This document shows positions 6,956 to 12,963 of a stretch of 18,168 nt of DNA, piece after piece (positions within the stretch are counted from its first letter, which is position 1; each line of letters opens with the position of its first letter). Under the pieces are notes generated by a model. That model did no database searches. It was not told the DNA's origin and was given only the letters and a program-made list of their open reading frames with translations. The position numbers and the translations under genes are program-made. Origin of the DNA: UBA4717 sp002404395 (GTDB lineage Bacteria; Bacillota; Clostridia; Oscillospirales; CAG-272); contig CALFNW010000135.1 of NCBI GenBank assembly GCA_937902275.1, positions 1-18,168 of the forward strand, given 5' to 3'.

Positions 6956-8320
6956 ATGCCCAATAAAGAAACAAACGATAACGTCAGCCGGGTGGTGGCT
7001 GAATTTTTCAAGAAAAAGCCGCAAAGCGGAAATACTTCGCGGAATTTCAATCGCAGACCTTCCGAAGTGCGCAAACATTCCGAGCCTCGTAAGCCCTTTG
7101 CAAATGCCGAAAACACTGACGGCACCGTCAGTGCCGACAATGAGCGCACAAACGCCCCCGTGCCCGACAAGCGCGGCGCTTCCATTGAACGAAACGGCGA
7201 GGGAGGCTACAGGAACCGCCCCCGCAAAAATGCCAAAACGCAAGCCGTCAGCAGCGGCAATGCAGACGACGCAAACGCTTCCGGCACCGCTGAGCGCACG
7301 GAAGCTGCAGAACGCCGCCCGTTCAGAAAAAATCGCCGCGACCGCGGCTTTGACGGCACGCGGCGCAACCGTCAGGGCAATCCCGCCTCGGAAGCTCAAA
7401 GCAATGCCGCGCACGAAGATCACGATGAAGCCGCAGCGCAGGAGCTTGACGCTGCCGACTCAAGAATGTCCGACTCTCTGACCGATTACGATCCCGAAGC
7501 GAACACCGAGATCGTCGGAGTTTCATTCAAGCAGGGCGGAAAGATCTATTTCTTCGCCCCGGGCGAGCTTAAGCTGTCGCGCGGAGACACGGTAATAGTC
7601 GAGACCTCACGCGGACTTGAGTACGGCTTTGTACAGACTCCGAACTCCACCGTCAAAGCGCGCGAGATCATCTCAACGCTTAAAACGGTGGTCAGACCCG
7701 CCACCGCCGAGGACACCGCGCATTATGAAGATAATAACAGACGCGTCGCCGAGGCAATGAAAATATGCAGCGAACGGATCGCTTTCCGCGGGCTTGATAT
7801 GAAGCTTGTGGACGTCGAATATACCTTTGACAATTCAAAATTACTCTTTTACTTCACTTCGGATGCCAGAGTCGACTTTCGTGAACTTGTAAAAGATCTT
7901 GCCGGCATATTCAAAACGCGTATCGAACTGCGTCAGATAGGTATACGCGAAGAAACAAAACTGATCGGCGGACTCGGCATCTGCGGCAGGCCTTTCTGTT
8001 GTAAATCTTTCCTCAATGACTTTGTTCAGGTTTCGATAAAGATGGCAAAAGAGCAGGGACTGTCGCTCAACTCGGCGAAGATCTCGGGCGCCTGCGGCAG
8101 ACTGATGTGCTGTCTGCGCTATGAATATGAAACTTACGAGGACGAAATACGCCGCACTCCGAAATGCGATACTCCGGTCATGACGCCTGACGGTCCCGGA
8201 GTGGTATGCGAAACCCAACCTCTCGCCGGACTTTGCAAGGTCAGATTGACAAAGGACGGCGAGACTGTGATAAACGTATATCACCGCGACGATCTTAAAC
8301 GCCGCGAAGCGAATGAATAA
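6956..8320 (+). CDS. ricT: RicT/YaaT-like PSP1-domain protein with long disordered N-terminus
   Basis: RicT (YaaT), with RicA and RicF, forms an iron-sulfur complex in Bacillus that promotes RNase Y-dependent mRNA processing. Residues from about 184 onward (E-I-V-G-V-S-F-K-Q-G-G-K-I-Y-F-F) match the PSP1 domain. Its cysteines are C343-GRPFCC349 and C380-GRLMCC386, the two CxxxxCC motifs that hold Fe-S clusters in the family. The protein is 454 residues against about 275 in Bacillus because residues 1-183 form a low-complexity tail rich in Asn, Arg, Ala, Glu and Ser with no recognisable domain. GAAAGGAT ends 6 nt before the ATG and supports this start. Gene order holB-ricT matches Bacillus. 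Partners ricA and ricF are not in the window. Confidence 0.92.
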   Translation: MPNKETNDNVSRVVAEFFKKKPQSGNTSRNFNRRPSEVRKHSEPRKPFANAENTDGTVSADNERTNAPVPDKRGASIERNGEGGYRNRPRKNAKTQAVSSGNADDANASGTAERTEAAERRPFRKNRRDRGFDGTRRNRQGNPASEAQSNAAHEDHDEAAAQELDAADSRMSDSLTDYDPEANTEIVGVSFKQGGKIYFFAPGELKLSRGDTVIVETSRGLEYGFVQTPNSTVKAREIISTLKTVVRPATAEDTAHYEDNNRRVAEAMKICSERIAFRGLDMKLVDVEYTFDNSKLLFYFTSDARVDFRELVKDLAGIFKTRIELRQIGIREETKLIGGLGICGRPFCCKSFLNDFVQVSIKMAKEQGLSLNSAKISGACGRLMCCLRYEYETYEDEIRRTPKCDTPVMTPDGPGVVCETQPLAGLCKVRLTKDGETVINVYHRDDLKRREANE

Positions 8321-8346
8321 TTTACAATTTAGAAATTATTTTTTTT
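8316..8346 (+). terminator. Weak AT-only terminator after ricT
   Basis: AATAATTT (8316-8323) and AAATTATT (8333-8340) pair perfectly around a 9-nt loop, and the 3' arm runs into eight consecutive Ts (8339-8346). The stem overlaps the ricT stop codon and has no G-C pairs, so termination may be incomplete. The promoter of the ferredoxin gene follows at once. Confidence 0.45.
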
Positions 8347-8355
8347 GAAAAATCG

Positions 8356-8383
8356 TTGTTTTTTGATTTTTATATGCTATAAT
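8356..8383 (+). promoter_or_regulatory. Extended -10 promoter for the ferredoxin gene
   Basis: TATAAT at 8378-8383 is preceded by TGC (8375-8377), a full extended -10. The -35 region is poor: TTGTTT (8356-8361) with a 16-nt spacer is the best match. Extended -10 promoters tolerate this. The start of transcription should fall near 8390, almost exactly at the first base pair of the leader structure. Confidence 0.65.
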
Positions 8384-8391
8384 GGTCGTGT

Positions 8392-8450
8392 GGCGGAGCA
8401 GGCGTATTCCGTACTCTGCTTATATTTTCCGCGTAAATGCGGAAACCGCC
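8392..8450 (+). ncRNA. Candidate structured 5' leader (three-way junction) of the ferredoxin mRNA
   Basis: Three helices fit together with almost no free bases. P1 pairs GGCGG (8392-8396) with CCGCC (8446-8450). P2 pairs AGCAG (8397-8401) with CTGCT (8416-8420) and extends through a G-U pair and a C bulge to GTA/TAC (8404-8406 and 8412-8414) with a UUCCG loop. P3 pairs TTTCCGC (8426-8432) with GCGGAAA (8439-8445) around a 6-nt loop. No base is unpaired between P1 and P2 or between P3 and P1; five lie between P2 and P3. The predicted RNA start is 1-2 nt before P1. The Shine-Dalgarno (8472-8476) lies outside. I do not recognise it as a named riboswitch class. Confidence 0.45.
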
Positions 8451-8485
8451 TTAATTATGCTTATTTCAGATGGAGGTGTAACTCG

Positions 8486-8656
8486 ATGGCTTACAAAATT
8501 TCTGACGATTGCATCAGCTGCGGCGCGTGCGCGGACACATGTCCCAACTCGTGCATCACTGAGGGCGACGGTAAGTACGTGATCGACGCAGACGCTTGCG
8601 TTGAATGCGGTGCTTGTGCCGAAGTCTGCCCTGTAGGAGCTCCTCAGGCAGAGTGA
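8486..8656 (+). CDS. 2[4Fe-4S] ferredoxin, 56 residues
   Basis: This is a small clostridial-type electron carrier of the cytoplasm, which typically links pyruvate:ferredoxin oxidoreductase, hydrogenase and other low-potential enzymes. Two classical cluster motifs are present: C9-x2-C12-x2-C15-x3-C19-P and C38-x2-C41-x2-C44-x3-C48-P. Each supplies three cysteines to one cluster and one to the other. C23 is an extra cysteine outside the motifs. GGAGG (8472-8476) lies 9 nt before the ATG at 8486 and fixes this start; the same frame is open upstream to 8345 but that part crosses the promoter and is not coding. The gene has its own promoter and terminator and is therefore likely monocistronic. Its specific redox partner cannot be inferred. 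Confidence 0.95.
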   Translation: MAYKISDDCISCGACADTCPNSCITEGDGKYVIDADACVECGACAEVCPVGAPQAE

Positions 8657-8674
8657 TCGGTATTACATAATGAG

Positions 8675-8717
8675 ATTATGCTGCCGTATTTTCACGCGGC
8701 AGCATAATTTTGTATTT
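8675..8717 (+). terminator. Strong intrinsic terminator after the ferredoxin gene
   Basis: ATTATGCTGCCG (8675-8686) and CGGCAGCATAAT (8697-8708) form a perfect 12-bp stem with a 10-nt loop, followed by TTTTGTATTTT-like sequence. It separates the ferredoxin transcript from the radical SAM gene. Confidence 0.88.
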
Positions 8718-8739
8718 TCGGCAATGAGGATCATTAAAT

Positions 8740-9342
8740 ATGACAATAACATACGTGTGCGACAATGGACTCTACGTCAACACCACAAACCGTTGTACGA
8801 ACTCATGCGATTTCTGCGTCAGAAACGGAAACGGCGAAGATCTGTACGGCGATCTCTGGCTTGAGCGCGAGCCCACGGTCGAAGAAATAAATAATGCAAT
8901 AGACGCCGCGCTTGACTGCGGCGAAAAATATAAAGAGATCGTTTTCTGCGGCTTCGGTGAGCCGAGCGAACGGCTCTACGACATATTCGAAGTCTGCCGA
9001 CATATAAGAAGCAGGAGCACGCTCCCGATACGAATGAACACGAACGGTCACGCCGACCTTATCTGGGGACGCGATACTGCTCCGGACTTCAAGGGGCTGT
9101 TTGACACCGTTTCAATAAGTCTGAATACTCCGAATGCCGAGGAATATGACAGGATCTGTCACTGTGTTTACGGCACGGAAGGCTTTTTGGCACTGCTCCG
9201 CTTTGCCGAGAACGTCAAAAAATACGTTCCTTCGGTCTTGCTCAGCGTCGTGCGCGGTTCAATACCCGACTCCGAGCTTGAACGGTGTCAGAAATTAGCC
9301 GACGATATCGGCGTTAAGCTTCGCGTCCGCGAAATGCTTTAA
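8740..9342 (+). CDS. Radical SAM protein, TatD-associated type
   Basis: This 200-residue protein is a short radical SAM enzyme. The cluster motif is C19-x3-C23-x2-C26 in N-T-T-N-R-C-T-N-S-C-D-F-C-V-R. G71-F-G-E-P75 is the SAM-binding GGEP-type motif, and M-N-T-N-G-H plus S-I-S-L-N-T-P fit later strands of the partial barrel. The N-T-T-N-R-C-T-N-x-C-x-F-C signature and the size match the group that is usually next to or linked with a TatD-family nuclease, whose reaction is unknown. No tatD lies in this window, although rsmA, a frequent tatD neighbour, is at the left edge. GAGGA about 10 nt upstream supports the ATG. The start lies 22 nt after the terminator tail; I found no convincing promoter, so it may depend on read-through or on a weak unseen promoter. 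Confidence 0.85.
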   Translation: MTITYVCDNGLYVNTTNRCTNSCDFCVRNGNGEDLYGDLWLEREPTVEEINNAIDAALDCGEKYKEIVFCGFGEPSERLYDIFEVCRHIRSRSTLPIRMNTNGHADLIWGRDTAPDFKGLFDTVSISLNTPNAEEYDRICHCVYGTEGFLALLRFAENVKKYVPSVLLSVVRGSIPDSELERCQKLADDIGVKLRVREML

Positions 9343-9389
9343 GCCGGCATTTCGGCACTACAGAACATTGAAAGGTATGGTACGCTTTT

Positions 9390-10274
9390 ATGCAGACCGA
9401 AACCAGCCGCCCGGAGCTGCTTCGCGAGATCGAAGCCGCCGAGCCGCATCTTTCCAAAGGACATCGCCATATTGCGGAATACATCATTGAGCATTACGAC
9501 AAGGCGGCATATATGACCGCCGCAAGGCTCGGTCAGACCGTAGGCGTATCCGAATCCACGGTAGTCCGCTTTGCCGATGAAATGGGCTTTGACGGATACC
9601 CGGAGCTTCAGCACTCACTGCGCGAAATAGTGCGCAACAAACTTACCACGCTTCAGCGAATAGAGATAACCAACGATCGCATAGGCTCGGGAGATATTCT
9701 CGATCGGGTGGTATGCGCAGATATCGACAAGATACGCCGCACGCTTGAGCGGATAGACCACGACCATTTCAAAAGCGCGGTCAATGCCATTGTCAACGCC
9801 GAACACATATATATAATCGGTATGCGTTCCTCATCGTCGCTTGCCTCGTTTCTGAGCTTTTACTTCAATCTTATATTCAATAACGTAAAGCACGTAAGCA
9901 ATACCGGCGGAAGCGAAGTGTTTGAACAGATAATGCGCATCTCAAAGCGTGATGTCATGATCGGCATAAGCTTCCCGCGCTACTCAAAGCGCGCGATAAA
10001 CGCAATAGAATATGCCAAAAGTCAGGGAGCATATATCGTATCGGTCACGGACAGCAATATTTCGCCGATCGCAGCGCTTGCGGACAGCCTGCTGCTTGCC
10101 GAAAGCGATATGGCTTCGTTCGTTGATTCGCTGGTTGCACCGCTGAGCATAATCAACGCGATAATTGTGGCGGCGGGCATGAGCAAAAAGGACGAGATTT
10201 CCGCCACCTTCAGACGGCTTGAAGAAATTTGGGATAAATATGATGTATATCAGAAGGTAACCGACGGCGAATGA
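9390..10274 (+). CDS. RpiR/MurR-family transcriptional regulator (HTH plus SIS domain)
   Basis: Residues about 15-95 form an RpiR-type helix-turn-helix, with A-A-R-L-G-Q-T-V-G-V-S-E-S-T-V-V-R-F-A-D as the recognition region and G-F-D-G-Y-P-E-L following it as in the family. Residues about 125-265 are a SIS domain (I-Y-I-I-G-M-R-S-S-S-S, I-S-F-P-R-Y-S, V-T-D-S), which in relatives binds phosphosugars. Length is 294, normal for the family. Its stop overlaps the flavoprotein start by 4 nt (ATGA), so the two are translationally coupled. AAAGG lies about 14 nt before the ATG, which is rather far; no better in-frame start is apparent. There is no sugar-catabolic gene nearby, so the effector and targets are unknown. 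Family regulators of this type are often seen in this position in Clostridia. Confidence 0.9.
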   Translation: MQTETSRPELLREIEAAEPHLSKGHRHIAEYIIEHYDKAAYMTAARLGQTVGVSESTVVRFADEMGFDGYPELQHSLREIVRNKLTTLQRIEITNDRIGSGDILDRVVCADIDKIRRTLERIDHDHFKSAVNAIVNAEHIYIIGMRSSSSLASFLSFYFNLIFNNVKHVSNTGGSEVFEQIMRISKRDVMIGISFPRYSKRAINAIEYAKSQGAYIVSVTDSNISPIAALADSLLLAESDMASFVDSLVAPLSIINAIIVAAGMSKKDEISATFRRLEEIWDKYDVYQKVTDGE

Positions 10275-11506
10275 CTGACAAACTGAAAATCGGAATAATC
10301 GGAGCCGGAGCCGCCGGAATGGCGGCGGCGGGTCACGCGGCAGAGCTCGGCGCAGAGGTCACCCTCTTTGACAAAAACGATCGTCCGGGCAGAAAGCTTG
10401 CAATAACCGGCAAAGGCAGATGCAACCTGACAAACTACTCGGATATTCAGAATTATATGGCAAATATCCCGACAAATCCGCGCTTCCTGTACGGCGCGCT
10501 CTGCGAGTTCACTCCGTCGGACACCATGACTTTGTTAGAATCGCTCGGAGTAAAGCTCAAAGTTGAGCGCGGCAACCGCGTGTTCCCCGAGTCGGATAAA
10601 GCCTATGACATAGTTGACGCACTGAAACGCTATTCGGGAAGTGCGCGCTATATAAACGAAAAAGTAATTTCAATAGATACCGCCGCTTCCTCCGTGATCG
10701 GCTTAACCACGTCGCGCAAAAGCTATGCCTTCGACCGAGTGATACTCGCCGCAGGCGGCGCGTCCTATCCGCGCACCGGCTCGACCGGAGACGGATATGC
10801 GCTTGCAAATGCGCTCGGACATACGATAGTTCCGCCGAAGCCGTCGCTCGTGCCGCTTTGCACTGCGGGCGATATATGCAGGCGTTTGTGCGGACTGTCG
10901 CTTAAGAATATTAATTTCACGGTAACGGATACGGCTTCCGGCAAAACGGTGTTTGAGGAGTTCGGAGAGCTTTTGTTCGCGCATTTCGGACTTACGGGCC
11001 CGGTCGTGCTGAGCGCCTCCGCTCACTTGAAAAATATTGTCCCGAACAGATATACGGCGTCGATCGACCTAAAGCCGGCGCTTGATGAAAAAACGCTTGA
11101 CAACCGTCTCCTGTCGGATTTTTCAAAATATAAGAACAAAGACTTCGCAAACTCGCTTGACGACCTGCTGCCCGCAAAACTTATTCCGGTGGCGGTTGAG
11201 CTGTCGGGTATCCCCGGGCACAAAAAGGTCAACGAGATCACAAAAGCAGAGCGCCACGCGCTTGTAATGCTTCTGAAACATCTCGATTTCAAAATCACCG
11301 GTACACGTCCGATAGACGAAGCGATAATCACTTCGGGCGGAGTTTCGGTCGGCGAGATCTCGCCGAAAGATATGCAAAGCAAGCTTGTACGCGGATTGTA
11401 TTTTGCCGGTGAAGTTATCGACGTTGACGCATACACCGGCGGTTACAATCTGCAGATCGCATTTTCGACTGCGCGCCGTGCGGCAACCGGCGCGGTGCTC
11501 GGCTGA
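10271..11506 (+). CDS. BaiN/HI0933-family FAD-dependent oxidoreductase
   Basis: This is a flavoprotein of 411 residues. The dinucleotide-binding G11-x-G13-x-x-G16 is in I-I-G-A-G-A-A-G-M, and an acidic residue ends the second strand in V-T-L-F-D-K. G-R-K-L-A-I-T-G-K-G-R-C-N-L-T-N is diagnostic of the HI0933/YhiN family. A-A-G-G-A-S-Y-P-R-T-G-S-T-G-D-G and the C-terminal F-A-G-E-V-I-D-V-D-A-Y-T-G-G-Y-N-L-Q are the other conserved FAD segments. Family members have been given various activities (3-dehydro-bile-acid reduction for BaiN, aminoacetone oxidation in older annotations), so the substrate should be left open. It overlaps the regulator by 4 nt and is followed by cmk after 55 nt. The flavoprotein-cmk-plsC-ispH order recurs in Clostridia, which argues for a general rather than bile-specific role. 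Confidence 0.88.
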   Translation: MTDKLKIGIIGAGAAGMAAAGHAAELGAEVTLFDKNDRPGRKLAITGKGRCNLTNYSDIQNYMANIPTNPRFLYGALCEFTPSDTMTLLESLGVKLKVERGNRVFPESDKAYDIVDALKRYSGSARYINEKVISIDTAASSVIGLTTSRKSYAFDRVILAAGGASYPRTGSTGDGYALANALGHTIVPPKPSLVPLCTAGDICRRLCGLSLKNINFTVTDTASGKTVFEEFGELLFAHFGLTGPVVLSASAHLKNIVPNRYTASIDLKPALDEKTLDNRLLSDFSKYKNKDFANSLDDLLPAKLIPVAVELSGIPGHKKVNEITKAERHALVMLLKHLDFKITGTRPIDEAIITSGGVSVGEISPKDMQSKLVRGLYFAGEVIDVDAYTGGYNLQIAFSTARRAATGAVLG

Positions 11507-11561
11507 ACCGCACTCTGAGGCGAATCGGCAAAACGCAGGCAAAAATACAAGGAGAATCAAA

Positions 11562-12242
11562 ATGGTAATAGCTATCGACGGTCCGTCCGGAGCCGGCAAA
11601 AGCACGCTTGCACGTGCGATTGCCGCGAAGCTCGGCATAATATACGCCGATACCGGCGCGCTCTACCGCACGGTAGGGCTTTATATGTATGAAAACAACA
11701 TCGACCCCAAGGATACGGCGGCGGTCATCGCGGCACTCCCGTCGGTAAAGCTGAAGCTCGAATTTGTCTGCGGCAGTCAACGGATTGAGCTGTGCGGAAA
11801 GGAAGTCGGCGACTCTATCCGCACGCCTATAATGGCTGCATATGCTTCTGCAGTCTCGGCGATACCCGAGGTGCGCACCTTCCTGCTCGACACACAGCGC
11901 TCGCTCGCCGAAAACAACAGCGTCGTAATGGACGGCAGAGACATCGGAACGGTGATCTTCCCGAACGCCGAGGTCAAGCTCTTTCTCACTGCCGATGATG
12001 TGAGCCGCGCAAGACGCAGATGCGCGGAGCTTCGCGAAAAGGGCGCGGATATCTCTTTTGAACAGGTACTTGCGGATATGCGCACCCGCGACCGCAACGA
12101 TTCCACGCGCAAGACCGCACCGGCAATTCCCGCCGCCGATGCAACTATACTCGATAACTCGGGCATGACGCTCGAAGAGACCGTAGACGCCGCAATAAAG
12201 ATCATCGAACGCAAAACCGAAGCCTCGGGCGTAAGAGTTTAA
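11562..12242 (+). CDS. cmk: (d)CMP kinase
   Basis: Cytidylate kinase phosphorylates CMP and dCMP with ATP, recycling the CMP released by phospholipid and RNA turnover. The 226-residue product starts M-V-I-A-I-D-G-P-S-G-A-G-K-S-T with the P-loop at G7-T15. The nucleotide-monophosphate site appears as A-D-T-G-A-L-Y-R. D124-G-R-D-I-G-T130 is the CMP-specific motif and M-R-T-R-D-R-N-D-S-T-R carries the lid arginines. AAGGAG ends 7 nt before the ATG at 11562 and decides this start; the frame is open upstream into the flavoprotein gene but that part is not family-like. It lies in the cmk-plsC-ispH/rpsA cluster, which links nucleotide, lipid and translation functions. Confidence 0.97.
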   Translation: MVIAIDGPSGAGKSTLARAIAAKLGIIYADTGALYRTVGLYMYENNIDPKDTAAVIAALPSVKLKLEFVCGSQRIELCGKEVGDSIRTPIMAAYASAVSAIPEVRTFLLDTQRSLAENNSVVMDGRDIGTVIFPNAEVKLFLTADDVSRARRRCAELREKGADISFEQVLADMRTRDRNDSTRKTAPAIPAADATILDNSGMTLEETVDAAIKIIERKTEASGVRV

Positions 12243-12339
12243 CAGCAATCAAGCCGATACTTACTCAAAGGCAGTCCGAAAAGCTTTATGACCGATTCAC
12301 ACCCGCCGCTTAAGGAGCGTGTGCAGCTCAAGGAGGAAC

Positions 12340-12963
12340 ATGAGTTTTTATAACGGAGCAAAAAAAGCACTGTCGGGATTTTTCCGCCGACTCTTCGGAT
12401 TGACCGTAAGCGGTGATGAAAACATTCCGGAGTGCGGCGCATATATTGTAGTATGTAATCACCTTTCGATCGCCGACGTTTTCATACTTGCGGTCTCATG
12501 CAAGCGTCAGATACGCTTCATGGCAAAGAAAGAACTGTTCAAAATACCGCTTTTGTCCGGAATGATACGTGCGCTCGGCGCATTCCCCGTTGACCGCACC
12601 GGAAGCGCGGCGTCCGCGCTCAAGACCGCCGCCAAATGTCTGAAAACAGGCGAGCTTGTCGGACTTTTCCCGCAGGGGACGCGCTCGCCCGGCAAAAGCG
12701 TGAACGATACTCCTTTCAAGGACGGCGCCGCTTTCTGCGCCTGCCGCTCCGGCGCCGGGATCATTCCGGCATACATCAAAACGAAAAATCAGAAATTTGC
12801 TTTTTTTAAGAAAACCGAGCTTATCTTCGGAAAGCCGATCGAGAATTCCGACTTTGTGCTTGATGACTCGTCAGCCGAGCCGTACAAATCGGTAACCGCT
12901 CAGATCAAGGAAGCGGTCGCGGAGCTTGAAGCGGCGGCATATCCGGGAGGCTTTAATGGCTGA
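12340..12963 (+). CDS. plsC: 1-acyl-sn-glycerol-3-phosphate acyltransferase
   Basis: PlsC adds the second acyl chain to lysophosphatidic acid to make phosphatidic acid at the inner membrane face. The 207-residue protein has the catalytic H41-x4-D46 in N-H-L-S-I-A-D, the substrate motif F110-P-Q-G-T-R-S and a hydrophobic first third. Q112 stands where most relatives have Glu (F-P-E-G-T-R). AGGAGG ends only 3 nt before the ATG at 12340, closer than usual; a GTG at 12319 in the same frame has an even closer AAGGAG, so I keep 12340. A 97-nt gap separates it from cmk. Its last 8 nt overlap the ispH start, so coupling is likely. Confidence 0.92.
   Translation: MSFYNGAKKALSGFFRRLFGLTVSGDENIPECGAYIVVCNHLSIADVFILAVSCKRQIRFMAKKELFKIPLLSGMIRALGAFPVDRTGSAASALKTAAKCLKTGELVGLFPQGTRSPGKSVNDTPFKDGAAFCACRSGAGIIPAYIKTKNQKFAFFKKTELIFGKPIENSDFVLDDSSAEPYKSVTAQIKEAVAELEAAAYPGGFNG

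Noticed and set aside
11415..12248. 277-codon minus-strand open frame opposite cmk
   Set aside because: Cysteine- and arginine-rich shadow of cmk; every cmk motif is on the plus strand.
12288..12353. 21-codon mini-ORF overlapping the plsC start
   Set aside because: It has no Shine-Dalgarno of its own, and its purine-rich codons are simply the plsC ribosome binding region; a leader peptide cannot be supported.
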